From contig OX352773.1 of assembly GCA_947095535.1 (NCBI GenBank), positions 167,164,438-167,228,437 of the forward strand: a DNA stretch of 64,000 nt, read 5' to 3'. Below, piece after piece: positions 11,540 to 22,752 of this stretch (the stretch's first letter is position 1; each line of letters begins with the position of its first letter). A program made the position numbers and the translations under genes. Below the pieces are notes generated by a model. The model saw nothing but the letters and a program-made list of their open reading frames with translations. It was not told where the DNA came from and searched no databases. Source of the DNA: Poecilobothrus nobilitatus. Lineage: Eukaryota > Arthropoda > Insecta > Diptera > Dolichopodidae.

Positions 11540-12144
11540 TAGTACGTTCACAAACACTTAATTTTGAGAAATCGAGATGATTTTGAAAATTAAGTTGATT
11601 TCGTTCTTTTTTTTTCTTGATTTCCCATACATTTTTCAAAAATTTATCTGTCTAAGAAAATCAACTCGTTACTTGATTTTCTGAAAATCACCTAAAAATC
11701 ACGTTGTTCGTTCATGAATTTTCGATTTTTTTTTTCCGATTTTAGATTATTTTAAAAAATTTTTCATAACTTTTTTGAATTTCTTGTCAAAAATCAAAAC
11801 AAAAATTTTGTTGATAGCAGCAGATTCAAAAAGGAAATATTTTCTATTGTGTGGACGGAAAAATAAAAATGGAAAAAAAGATTTTAAAAAAAATGTAATT
11901 GGAATGAGAATTCTATTAAATTGTTGATTTCCAAATCTATTATAAATTTTTTCAAATATTATTTTATTTATTTACTTTTAGCTAAAACAATAACTTTTAA
12001 CTTTTTATTTACTTGAAACAATAATATAAACAAAAATATGTCAAATTACGTTCTTGATTTTCAAAAACGGTTTGTGAACGCTTGACATTTTACTTGATTT
12101 TGTACATGATAATCAACTCGATTTCGGAGTTTGTGAACATACTA
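11540..12144. mobile_element. Non-autonomous TIR element, candidate TTA target duplication
   Basis: The left end is TAGTACGTTCACAAACACTT. The right end, read in reverse, is TAGTATGTTCACAAACTCCG. TTA is found on both outer sides. Internal repeats of TTGATTTTC/AAAATCAAGT and a second GTTCACAAACCG-type motif (12068-12081) lie inside. There is no coding capacity. The 3-bp TTA duplication would suit the PIF/Harbinger group, but that assignment is an inference. Confidence 0.65.
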
Positions 12145-13735
12145 TTAACTACAAATTTAATTTTATAATTTATCTGTATTTAATTGTATACCTAATATGT
12201 ATAATTTTAAAATTTGCTTCTACACATAAAGAATTTTTTATGTTAAATAAATTTTTAGCTTATAAGTATTGGCATCTTTTTACGGAAACGAAGACTATAT
12301 AACTTTTCTCTTCCGTTTATATGACATTTTTTTTTTTACAGTTTTTTTTTTGACATTTTCGTCTATTTTAGCTACGTTCATATATTTACATGTGACGGTC
12401 CAGTTTTTACTCGTCTCGTTACCTCTATTTTGGGCTATACTTTTACCTTCTGGTTTCATATCAACTTTTTTTAGATGTTGTTGTTTAGATTGTCTTTATA
12501 TAAAAATGAATACAATCAAGATTTTGACTTCATTCTTTTAAACTTTAAAATTTATTAATTTTCTACAGCCCATGGTATAGATAAAAAAATTTAATAATAA
12601 AAAATAAAATTAAAACATTTTTTGTGAAAGAAAATTATAAAAAATAATAAAAAACACCATTAAGATAAAACCAGTATTGTGTAACCCTAGAGTCCTAAAG
12701 TAATAAAAAACAAAGCCGGAAAACAAAGCTTAGATTTTCTTTATACCATAAATTGAAACAAAATCGATCTATAGTTAATATAAATAATGTAAAATATATT
12801 AAAGAATGGTTAATGTATCTGTGTATTATGTTTAATATTATGTCCTTTACTTTTTGTTTTTTTTTTAAGTTTAAAACTTAATTACTTACTAGGTAATTTT
12901 TATATAACTGTAAATTAATTTTATTATGATTGAAAACATTTAAATAAATTTTCTGTCGTTTGGCTTTTTAAAATTGATAGTAGATATACTGTATATGATA
13001 ATTTTAAGGTAAAACTTTTTTATACTGTAGCTTCGTAATAGATGCAACTATATAAAAAGTATTTCCTATTTTTTTTTTTAAATTAAATTTATTATTATAA
13101 ATATCTAGAGTCTAGAGATTCTAATATATTATTTTAATAAAATTTATATTAGATAGGTATTATTTACATTTTATAGTCAGTTATATATTCTAACTAATAT
13201 TGAAATTATGTAAGTTGGTAATAAACTATTAATGAAATGACATGTACATAATATGTCAGATTCAAATTTTTTTTATTCATCGTAAAAAAATCTCATGTAT
13301 AACGCGGCACAACAGTCGCATCGCCCTATCATCTATGGTTAATATTTTATGTGTAAATTTATTTCATACATGTATACGTATGTGTATGTATTCATGTTGT
13401 TTACAAAAAAATAATTAACAATTTAAAAAAATTTTTTTTTTTTTTTGGTATTTATTTAAAATTCATTCCACATTTTATTGGAATATTTTATCGTATGATC
13501 ATTGATTTTTTTTTTAAGGAAAAATTTAAAATGAGAAAAAAATTAAAAAAAAATAGATTTTCTTGGAAAACAGAATCTTAATATATAATATGTACATAAA
13601 GTTTTTATGCTTTATACATATACATACATACTGTACAACTATATTATATACTTATATCTTATAAACATTTTGAAAAATTTCTTAAAATAAAATCTGATAA
13701 TTAAGTAATAAATTAATGCTTAAAATAATAATTGT
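12145..13735. other. Gene-free stretch with an unexplained higher-complexity block
   Basis: Most is AT-rich filler. The block at about 12262-12500 has richer base use. On the plus strand it reads as a hydrophobic frame without ATG. On the minus strand it gives about 65 Lys-rich codons with balanced residues (for example GKSIAQNRGNETSKNWTVTC). Neither frame was recognised. ATTTTTAG at 12251-12258 could be a phase-compatible acceptor. Confidence 0.3.
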
Positions 13736-13737
13736 TA

Positions 13738-14303
13738 TGTTAAGTCAGAACCAAAATAAACGAAACGAAACGAAAAGAAACGAAACGAAACGTGACGAGA
13801 CGCAAAAGTTCGTCAGTATGTAAAAATATTTAATGATTTAATGAATCACATTCCAAATCCAACAATAGATAGACTGCGTTCGTTAAGTTCGATAAAATTT
13901 AGTTTGCGTTTTTTACCGTTTATGTAACGCTAAGTTCAGTAAGGATCGAACTTTTTGTGAAGTATTAACGTTTAATTAAACAAATGGATTTATATTTTTT
14001 TTTTTTTAGTTTTTCTATTGTTCTTTATTTTTTTCAGCTCTCGGCTACACGTGTACTTTAAAAGATATACATAAATGCATTGAATTTCCAAGTTATTTAA
14101 AATTATTAAATAAATCCCAGTTTTTTATTTCAAAATTTTCAAAAATAATATTGATTTTGCGGTTTTTTACATTTAAACAAATTGACCGAAAATTTCTACT
14201 TTTGTTTAAGTTTATTTAATGTCAAATTTTCACTTTTACGCGTAACACTAACTTCCCCGTTCGTTAAATAGTAAACGTTTCGTTTCATTTATTTTGATTA
14301 ACA
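13738..14303. mobile_element. Non-autonomous TIR element with CGAAA iterations
   Basis: The left end (GTTAAGTCAGAACCAAAATA then repeated AACGAAACG) pairs with the right end (CGTTTCGTTTCATTTATTTT GATTAACAC) read in reverse. Sub-terminal GTTCGTTAA motifs occur on both sides (13878 and 14259). No reading frame inside. Confidence 0.6.
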
Positions 14304-14304
14304 C

Positions 14305-15000
14305 TAAAATTGCATTAGTAAATTTTATTAAAAAAAAAATTTTTTTTTTTTTGGAAAAATATAAAATTAAAATTTTATAGTCACATAAGTATTATACCGA
14401 TGTATATAATATATGTATGTATAATGTATATGTATATATTAATACATGAAATAGTATAAAATTTAATTTTTATTATCACTTCTTAGTAAAATTCTTTGAA
14501 TGGAAAGCTGATTACAGCTTATGAGATGCATATTTTAAGATCCGTTTTAAAAAATCTTGACTACTATTTATTTTCCTAATAGAAAAAAAAGTCTTAATAT
14601 AGATGTTGAAGAGAAAAGATTTTCTGTTACATGTTTATTCGTAATAATTTTCTATTTATCATTTTTTCAATATTTATTATGTCACACAACAAAAATAAAT
14701 TATATTTAAATAAATTAATTATAGAAGAAAACTCTTAATTTAATTATGAATTACTCTGTTTGAAATGAAAATTTTTTAATGAAAACAATAAACTATAAAA
14801 TCTTTTAATATTAGGTAGCAATGAAGTCTGCTTTTTTTGGAGGAATATAGGTTTACATGCTCTATTATAATTGTTACATATTATAATATAGGATCATTGA
14901 TTCAATTATTAATATTGATTTTCTAATAGTATAATTCTTACATATTTTCTTAAATAACTAAATATTTACTTATTAAAAAAAAACATTTAAAAAGTTTATA
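14305..15000. other. Gene-free AT-rich stretch
   Basis: Nothing recognised. Presumed intron between 11180 and 15045. Confidence 0.5.
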
Positions 15001-15045
15001 TTATAATTATTTTAAATTAATTTATTCTTTTTTTTTTATTTTCAG

Positions 15046-15083
15046 GTAAGTTACATTATGTAAATCATAATATATGCCAGTGA
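15046..15083 (+). CDS. Candidate terminal exon for the 10789 gene
   Basis: The acceptor is a very long pyrimidine tract ending TTATTTTCAG (AG at 15044-15045). Two bases complete the split Gly codon of the phase-1 donor at 11179. Eleven codons (K-L-H-Y-V-N-H-N-I-C-Q) and TGA follow. The opening bases match the candidate exon at 675. It would give a 142-residue protein after removing an intron of about 3.9 kb that holds two TIR elements. Splicing is inferred, not shown. Confidence 0.45.
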
Positions 15084-15220
15084 TTTAAATTAATTTTTAA
15101 TTTAAAAATTAAATACAAAGGTAAAGGTTCAGATTTGTTTTTAATATTTATGAATATATGAAAAATATCATAATTTCATGTATTTATAGAGATAATAATA
15201 TAAAATCAATATTTTTCATA
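15084..15220. other. Presumed 3' UTR of the 10789 gene
   Basis: AT-rich sequence after the TGA at 15081. No canonical AATAAA signal is obvious before the tandem duplication. Confidence 0.3.
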
Positions 15221-15355
15221 TTATTAATTTTGTTATTACAAAAAATATTGAAAAAGTACCTATAATGATCAGATCAACGTAATCTAAATTATTAATTTTG
15301 TTATTACAAAAAATATTGAAAAAGTACCTATAATGATCAGATCAACGTAATCTAA
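15221..15355. repeat. Perfect 68-bp tandem duplication, two copies
   Basis: Copies at 15221-15288 and 15289-15355 are identical over about 67 bases (containing GATCAGATCAACGTAATCTAA). The identity implies a recent event or an assembly duplication. Confidence 0.9.
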
Positions 15356-16432
15356 TGACATATTTATAATAAAATTAGGCAGTTAAACAATTTCACCATA
15401 AATCATTTACCTTTTTATACAAATATGATAGTAATATGTACATCATTATTAAACTATATTCTTAGGTTATATTTACTCTACCGATTTATACATAATCAAT
15501 GTCAAATATATAATCAATTACTTATTCGCACTGTGTTCGCAAATAATATTACATATTTATCATTTTTATGATTAAACTACACTTTTTTTACTCTTCTAAT
15601 TCAATTTTACACAACCGAAAATTATTCGAAGTTGCGATCAAATCAAAAAAAAAAATTTAAGAAAATTTGTCTCTCATCTACCATACAACATTTTTCCTGC
15701 AACTTTACTTTCTAAAATAAGCTAAAGTAGTTTTTTTTTTGTTTCTGTAGGTTTTTTTGTAAAATAAGTAATTCTTCCGTTGATTGTTTTTTTTTTTTTT
15801 TGTTGGTCTGTTGATTCTTTTTTTTTTTAATAACGACCACTTTAAAGTACAGATTTTATTAAGCATTATAGTTTTATAACAGATATGCGTATGAAAACAT
15901 ATTTAAAAATATTTTACAACTCTAACAGGTAGGTTCGTAGATTCTAGGTAGGCAATTAGAAAAGAGATGCGCACTGCAGATGCACACTTAAACCAATTCA
16001 GGCCCCTTTGTGATGCACTGAATCAGGTTTCCTTCTAATTAAAAAATTGAAAGCTTATAAAGTGCAGTAAATTTATTAAGTTTACTTCCGACAAATCGAT
16101 AATGTTATTGAAAAGAATTTTAAAAGAAAGTTTCTTCTTTTTAGAGCAAGAGCTGGAAATTATTACAAAATAGGTGAAGGAATGAATCCTCTTCCTCATT
16201 CATTTTTGTAAAAATCATATTGGGGAAATAAAAGTTTTTTTTATAGAGTAGATAACTCTATATATGTATTTATTTATTTCTTAAGGTAATGTAAGTAAAT
16301 AAAATGAGAATCAATTGTTAACGTCGCTTTATGAAACAAAATAAATTCTGTATGTAAAAATTATGAAAATTATATTGTTAATGACAATCAATAACCATTA
16401 TAAAATACAAAAAAAAAAAAAAAGGAACTGAT
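15356..16432. other. Gene-free stretch, one GC-richer unrecognised block
   Basis: At 15935-16040 a less AT-rich block (GATGCGCACTGCAGATGCAC, then CAGGCCCCTTTGTGATGCAC) stands out but shows no frame or RNA fold that I recognise. It may be an old retroelement 3' end. The rest is AT-rich filler. Confidence 0.4.
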
Positions 16433-16600
16433 TGTGAACGCGACTAAAAGTAGAAAGTTTCTCTACTCTGGCGTCACTTCTCACGGCGCATTGCATTTTA
16501 GTCAAGTCATATTTAAATTAATGTATTCTATTATTCTTTTTAAAAGTCAAAGCGACGCAAGAAGTAGCGCAAGCATTGGGTCATCACCTTTACTTCAAAA
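16433..16600. repeat. Dispersed repeat, copy 1 (pair with 18531-18685)
   Basis: Starts GAACGCGACTAAAAGTAGAAA and ends GCAAGCATTGGGTCATCACC TTTACTT. The second copy has AAACGCGAATAAAAGTAGAAA ... GCAAGTATTGTGTCACCACC TTTATTT in the same order. Source element unknown. Translated frames over it (16434-16788) are not genes. Confidence 0.6.
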
Positions 16601-16769
16601 AAAAAAAAAAAATTGTATACGAAAAATGTATACGAATAGAAACATTTTCTAAGTTTATAATAATATTTACATGTATGTATACATATCTATTATATAAACA
16701 AATTTTAAGAGCTTTGTATATCCTCAAGCATAATTTTATCCATATTTTTAGAAAAGAAAAAATATTTTT

Positions 16770-16894
16770 TGATCATTTACGGTTTTAGTTTAAAAAATTT
16801 TTTCATACTGATCAGTCGCGAAAATTATACAAAATAAAGAAAATTTTAATCATTTTTAACTGTACTAAAATTAAAATTAATTTTTTTTTTAAAT
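16770..16894 (+). promoter_or_regulatory. Conserved upstream block of the MSY-type gene at 16895
   Basis: TTGATCATTTACGGTTTTAG, then TTTAGTTTAAAAAATTTTTT-CATACTGATCAGTCGCGAAAATTATAC. This is the best-preserved copy of the block shared with the 10789 gene. GATCAGTC contains a perfect arthropod-type initiator (TCAGTC). The leader to the ATG would be about 80 bases. Confidence 0.5.
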
Positions 16895-17303
16895 ATGTCA
16901 TACTTGAAGTACAGTAACGATTCATTATATTTATCTAAAAATTTTACGAATCGTTTCGATACCTATTCAATATTAAAAAAATTAGCATTAAATTTATCAA
17001 AAACTTCCAATTATAGTAAACTTTATGAATATGACTCATCAATTTTAAATTTTAATTTTCCGACTAATACTCCAACTTATGTTCAATATAATACACCTAA
17101 TACAATTCCAAAACGTATTGTTATAATTATAATAGTTATAATTATAAAAATTATATGTTTTGTTTGTTACCATGCAGTAAAAGAAAAAACTCGAAATGAA
17201 ATTGTAGTTATTACTCAAAATGTTAATCCATTACAATCACCAAATCATAATCTGTATGATATTGTTTATAATGATGATAATGATGAAAGTGAAAGTGAAG
17301 ATG
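16895..17303 (+). CDS. Small single-pass membrane protein, MSY sub-group, first coding exon
   Basis: The exon encodes 136 residues plus one base, closing at GAAGATG|GTATGTT. The N-terminal 42 residues differ from the 10789 protein at only five sites in that span, two of which replace both cysteines (C6 to Y, C14 to S). Sequons are at N8 (NDS) and N16 (NFT). The hydrophobic segment (75-92) is almost pure Ile/Val with one Lys (K85). C88 and C91 precede a K-E-K-T-R patch. The tail is long and acidic (NDDNDESESED). Unspliced, the frame would end in Phe/Cys low complexity at 17332, which supports the donor. No terminal exon could be picked with confidence; the intron to the right is filled with transposons. 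Confidence 0.7.
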
Positions 17304-17399
17304 GTATGTTTTTTTTTTGTTTTTGTTTTTAAATAAATTTTAATTGATAAATAATTTTTTTTAAAACTTAAACTATAACTAAAAACAAGTCAGTATGTG

Positions 17400-18200
17400 T
17401 ATAACATTAAAGTTTTTTAAAGTTACACATTTTACAAAAGACAATACAGTTTAGAATGTTGTGATTTGCATTAAAATTTGTAATTAGAAAAGCTTGTGAA
17501 AAATAAAGGACACTTTCTTCAATTTTAAAGAAATTCTACATAATTTAAGAAGTGATATTGACATTTGGCACATGTAAAAATGCTGAAACTTTAATTTTTG
17601 TGTTTTACTTTGAAAAAATTTCGAGAGATGCCTAAGTGACAGGTGTCTTCAACTAGCTGATTTTCAATTTTTGACCCCTAATATCAGTTAAACAGCAAAA
17701 GATACAAAAAAAAATTTCTTAGGTAACTTAAGCGCCGTAACCACTATGCTTCATGTGTGACATACATGAGTGACAGCATTCCATGTAGCATAGTGGATGG
17801 CAATGTATGTTACACATGATGGTAAGAATCAAAATAATTTTAATTACTATTTTGACATTTCGTCACTAATGTATGTCACGCATGAAGCATAGTGGATATG
17901 GCGGTTTACATTATGCTAGATCTGAAAAATCTTTCTACTCTCAAAATTTTAAGGTTGTAACTAAAAGCGAGTTATGGAGGAAACAGAATGCTGTAGGATT
18001 CAAAAATGTTAAACAGAAACTGAGATATACACATCACATTTGAAAATAGAACTTTTTCCAACTTTGAGAGACTGTAGCTTCATAATTGGTGCAGTCACAT
18101 ACATTTTTTAAGAAACCTAGCCTTGGTAAAAATTTACTTTTTCTATGTTAAAGGTTTTGTAAACAGACGATTGGACAGAATAAAACTAATAAACTATTTT
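17400..18200 (+). repeat. Dispersed repeat family R, copy 1 (degenerate)
   Basis: Shares ordered blocks with 39196-40760 (same orientation) and 28800-29610 (inverted): GACACTTTCTTCAATTTTAAAG; TTTTTGACCCCTAATATCAG; and AACTTTGAGAGACTGTAGC. No frame. It carries a MITE at 17733-17906. Confidence 0.55.
17733..17906. mobile_element. Short MITE with ~45-bp inverted arms
   Basis: The left arm CGCCGTAACCACTATGCTTC ATGTGTGACATAC and the right arm GTATGTCACGCATGAAGCAT AGTGGATATGGCG are inverted copies. A further ATAGTGGAT-type copy is at 17790. The core is about 80 bp and non-coding. Confidence 0.7.
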
Positions 18201-18530
18201 TTTTATTGGAAAAGACATATTCCAACATATTTATTCTTAAATTGATAACACAATTCATGCCACATTTTAAGCGTAGTTTTGTAATCGTATTTCAGGGCGC
18301 GTCGAATTTTTTTGATGACCGAATGATAGTGTTATCATAGGCATTTAAAAAAAAATAAAACAAAACGAATGTTAAAATAATGAAAATTCGAATAATCTTT
18401 TAATTTAAAAATAAAAATTTAATAAATAAATTAAAAAATGGATACAAAACAAATTATAGATTTTATAATTTTATTTAATATTTTTTTGAATTTATTTTTG
18501 ATGTTTAATAATTTGATCAATGTACTAGAA

Positions 18531-18685
18531 ACGCGAATAAAAGTAGAAAATAGATCAACTGTAGCGTTGAGTTTTCTTATTAGATCAGTTATCATTTAAA
18601 TACATACTTACATATATTCAACTTAAACGTCAAAAGAATTCGCGAAACAATGCAAGTATTGTGTCACCACCTTTATTTTTAAAGC
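18531..18685. repeat. Dispersed repeat, copy 2 (pair with 16433-16600)
   Basis: Same block order as copy 1, including AACGCGAATAAAAGTAGAAA and CAAGTATTGTGTCACCACCT. Confidence 0.55.
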
Positions 18686-18896
18686 AATTTCTACTATATA
18701 GATAAAATTTAAATTTAAAATTGTATTTTAATTTAAATTTTATTTTTTTACTTTTAAATTTTTTTGTAATTCATTTTTATCTTATAAATACATAAATAGA
18801 ACAAAAGATATAATATACAGGATGATTCTCTTTCTCGGTATTGCATATTTATAGGATGTGTTTGGTGATCAAAACGAACAAAAAATTGTTCTGTGA

Positions 18897-18911
18897 GGGG
18901 GAGTGCAGGTT
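18897..18911 (+). repeat. 15-bp target-site duplication, left copy
   Basis: GGGGGAGTGCAGGTT, repeated exactly at 20930-20944 after the poly-A tail of the retrotransposon. Confidence 0.85.
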
Positions 18912-20542
18912 TAAAGTTTAAAGCTCTCAAGAACAAAATTTCTTCTGGTATCGACAATATCCCAAATATAGTGTTAAAAAATCTAAGCAGATTTATAATA
19001 TCTAAATACGTTGTCCTTTTTAATAATGCAATAAACAATTCGTATTTTCCTAAGAATTGGAAAACAGCGAAAACCATATTGATAAAGAAACCTGGCAAAG
19101 ATCCAACCAACCCCAGCAATTATAGACCAATAAGCCTAATGCCAAACATAAGTAAAATATTTGAAACTTTAATAAATGATAAAATTTCGAGCATTGCACA
19201 CTCAAAAAACCTCATACCTGATAACCAGTTTGGGTTCAGACCCAAACACAGTACAATTAACACTATAACTAAATTAACTTCCGATATTTGCTGGTTCATA
19301 AATAAAAACTACGGCGTTGGTGCCTGTCTCATTGATTTGGAGAAGGCATTCAATTCGGTTTGGTTGGACGGTTTAACATACAAATTATTAAAATATAAAT
19401 TTCCATTACGCTTAATAGTACTTATTAAAAATATGTTATACAATAACAAATTTCTAGTACATAGCCAAAATAATATGTCTAACAAAACATTTGTAATTGA
19501 AAATGGTCTCCAACAAGGTATTGTTAACGCACTAATTCTTTTCTCGATCTACATAGCAGATCTTTTGCTCTGGTTAGACCGAGTTAAAGCTAATAATTAT
19601 GCCCTAGCTTTCGCAGACGACATAATAATATACTCTGCGAATGACACTGTAAATAGCATTCAGTATACTATTCAAAATATGTTTAACATTGTACAAGATT
19701 ATTGCAAAATATGGAAATTAAAAGTGAACTTTAGTAAATGTGAAACCGTGTTATTCCGTAACACGGTAGACAAAACAAGTTCAGACATTAGGAAAAATTG
19801 AAAAAATTTTACCATTAAATCGCCCATTTCACCTCTCGCAAATAAAAAAGTCGTTAAATATCTTGGGGTTCACCTTCATAGAAATCGGAACTTCATTGAT
19901 CATATAAAATACACAAAAGAGAAAGGTAATAAATCCTTTATGGCAGCAAAGAACCTCTTTTACAACAAAAATATCAGTAACAGAGTCAAAATTATTTGCT
20001 ACCAAACATTAATAAGGCCTACGGTTGTATATGGTGTACCCATATGGTACAATATCAGTGCAAGCCTAATGGAAAAAATCCGCAAGTTTGAAAGAAAGTG
20101 CATAAGAGTTTGCATCAATAAACATAGAAAACCTGAATCCGAGTACAAACATTTTTACTCCAATAAATATTTGTACAAGGAATCAAAAATCATAAGAATC
20201 GATAATTTTATTAAATTAATTCGCAAACACTATGATAGAGCATTAAATTCTCCAGAAAATGGTTTAATATCACATATATTTTACCACAATGAGGAGTACA
20301 TCAAGAAGACTTTGCTCACGGGCTTCATAGCACCTGAGCATTTCATCTTCTTAGACAAGCATGGTTATATACAAAACCAAAATCATGTCCCTATACTATT
20401 TCATTATAGTAGACGGGCTACATGTAAAAAAATTGAATATGATCCAGGTAACGTCAACCCAGATAATATGAAATATGAGATGTCGATACCAGATATAGAT
20501 AAATCAATAAAAAATAATTATTGGTGGTTAAGCACGTTATAA
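18912..20542 (+). pseudogene. Reverse transcriptase ORF2 fragment of a non-LTR element
   Basis: The frame contains the RT hallmarks in order: NWKTAKTILIKKPGKDPTNP and SNYRPISLMPNISKIFE; NQFGFRPKHST; CLIDLEKAFNSVW (first catalytic Asp); GLQQGIV; and the FADDIIIYS catalytic box. A single in-frame TGA at 19799-19801 breaks the protein, and the same frame then stays open for 246 codons (KYLGVHLHRN, then IRPTVVYGVPIWYN) to TAA at 20540-20542. Endonuclease and ORF1 are missing because of the 5' truncation. The architecture (RT, then the I-R-P-x-x-x-Y-G-x-P-x-W region) fits the Jockey/CR1 group. Not active. Confidence 0.85.
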
Positions 20543-20929
20543 ACAAAAATATAATTTATTAGTATAAAAAATTGGTACATTAAATTATTAGATTAGTGTT
20601 ATTTTAGTATTAAAATAATAATTTTTAGTTATGTTTCTTAATTAGTTGTAAGAATAGGATAAGTTAGGCTAAGGTTTAATTTTTTGCAATTAATTAAAAT
20701 TAAGGAATTAATACATACTCAAAGGTATGATTAAGATAGTCAGTAAACATTCATAATAATTATTAAGACAAACAATTTAACATAAAAAAAAAAACATTTT
20801 ATTTTTACATGTTAATTTTTAAAGCACGAAAAACCTTTTTTGTTAACTATTTTTGTAGGTTAAGTTATTATAAGTATGTAAGTAAACAACAAAATAAAAG
20901 TTCAATAAAAAAAAAAAAAAAAAAAAAAA
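18912..20929 (+). mobile_element. 5'-truncated Jockey-like non-LTR retrotransposon
   Basis: It begins inside the reverse transcriptase and ends with a poly-A tail of about 22 bases (20908-20929). It is bounded by a perfect 15-bp target-site duplication. The 5' truncation, poly-A and TSD show target-primed reverse transcription. The perfect TSD and mostly open ORF imply a fairly recent insertion. Confidence 0.9.
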
Positions 20930-20944
20930 GGGGGAGTGCAGGTT
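20930..20944 (+). repeat. 15-bp target-site duplication, right copy
   Basis: Exact repeat of 18897-18911, directly after poly-A. Confidence 0.85.
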
Positions 20945-21242
20945 CTATTTTTCTTGGTTCTTCAGATAATGACGAAAGACATATTTTGTAGGTTTTAATT
21001 TAATTGGCTTTTATCTCAAAAACTACGAAATTAATTAATAAGTTTGCTATGATTGCGTAGTTTGTGAGATATAAGTCAATTAAATTAAAATCTAAAAAAA
21101 TGTAATTGCCATTAACTCAATAACAGAAGGAAATAGACACCACCCCCTCTGCACCCTCCTATAAAACAATATTTTTTGTTAGTTTTGGTCGCCCAAAAAC
21201 TCCTTATAAATATTCAAGACCACAAGAGAATCACTCTGTATA

Positions 21243-21398
21243 ATAATGTATTCAAAAGATATATCAAAATATTGGTAATATGAAACCATCCTTTTTTAAT
21301 AGAATTTCTTTGTTTTGATTTTAAAGTTATGTGGTTTTTATTTTATGCTAATTCAAAATTTTTCTTTTAAATACATATATATCGTATATATAATATCT

Positions 21399-21433
<35 letters not shown>

Positions 21434-22670
21434 ATTCTATTATATTCTATGAAAAGTGATTAAACAGTAAAAAAATTCGAAAATTAGTTGTTTTTTTTAT
21501 TTCTTATTAAATTAATAACTGAACGTATACCCAGCGCAACAACAAAGATCAATTTTAATGGAGCAATCACAAATGGATGAATAATAAAAATAATCTTCTA
21601 ACAAGTTTCTTTTTTCTTTAATAATATGTTAAAAATCTCATCATCAGATGAAGATGACAAAATATCGAAAAAGCTGTGATTTGACAAAATTTATCACAGT
21701 CCAGTAATTATTTACAATATCTTCCATTTTTAATTTTTATTATAATTGTAGCTTGTTAATTTAAATGGAATAGTGATTGACATTTTGTTCAGGGGAAAAA
21801 TTGTGAAACGTCAAAAATTTAGATGCAAAAAATGTTACATTTTGAAGGAAGAATTTTTTAGAAACAAACACGAATTTATTTTTAGTTGTACATTTTCCGA
21901 GAAATTATCGCAAAAACTGCTACGTTGTCAAAAAAAAAAAGTGCAGAATGCGGATGCATTTTTTTGAGAAACGAATTCAGAAAAATATTAGTGAGATATT
22001 TAAAAAAAAAAAAGATTATTTTGATTAAATATGCAATTTTTCTTTACCTAATTTATGATTTGTTTGCTTGCACATGTTTGAAAATCATAGATACACATAT
22101 ACATACATAAATGCAAATGTAAAAATATTTTTAAAATATATGAATTATCTATATAAAATATTATATAAAATTTGTAAATTTCCTTTTGTTTTTTTTCTTT
22201 GTTTTGTTTTGTAAATAGTATTTTTTTTTTCTTTTTTTACAATAGTAAATAAATTAGAGTTTTAGATTACATACACATACATATAAGCAAAAATAAAAAT
22301 TCCTAAAATTAAATGTATTTGCAAACTTGCAATATTTGTTTTTTTTTTTTTTGTCAGTTATGTTTCCCTTAATTTATATAGGTACATAAATTATATACTT
22401 TTTATATACCTATTCCTTACTTTAATAAAAATGTAGACTCTGGAAACATAACAAAAAAGAAAACCATTGTATATAAAAATTTTCAAAAGTTTGCGGATAG
22501 ATAACTAATAAAAGTATTATAATATTTATGTACTTGTATTGATTAAGTTAAATACAAGTAAATGTTATATACATTATACATATGTATATATACAAATAAT
22601 CAACACATTATATAAACCACATTTTTAGAAGAACATAAAAAAAAAAAAAAAAAAATTGAGTAACTTAATT
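21243..22670. other. Gene-free stretch upstream of the 22753 gene
   Basis: A TA microsatellite lies at 21402-21430. At 21628 a short frame (MLKISSSDEDDKISKKL, then TGA) looks like the charged start of a lost protein but has no continuation. Frames at 21773-22110 start without ATG or are A-rich and show no domain. Confidence 0.4.
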
Positions 22671-22752
22671 TTAGTTTGAATTTTTTTTTCATACTAAACA
22701 GACGCGAAATTAAGTCCTTTGAACAGTTTTTTAATTAAAATAAAAAAAAAAA

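Larger units (their letters stand above)
18819..21242. mobile_element. TIR element split by a non-LTR retrotransposon
   Basis: The left end (TACAGGATGATTCTCTTTCT then ATTTATAGGATGTGTTTGG) and the right end (reverse: TACAGAGTGATTCTCTTGTG then ATTTATAAGGAGTTTTTGG) are inverted repeats of about 90 bp. The host element is only about 400 bp without its insert (18912-20929) and has no coding capacity. Ends of the same style bound the element at 31198-32156. Confidence 0.65.

Noticed and set aside
16434..16788. Two overlapping plus-strand frames
   Set aside because: They lie on a dispersed repeat (second copy at 18531) and run into poly-A; no ATG-led gene structure.
18754..19119. 121-codon minus-strand frame
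   Set aside because: Antisense to the reverse transcriptase of the non-LTR insertion.
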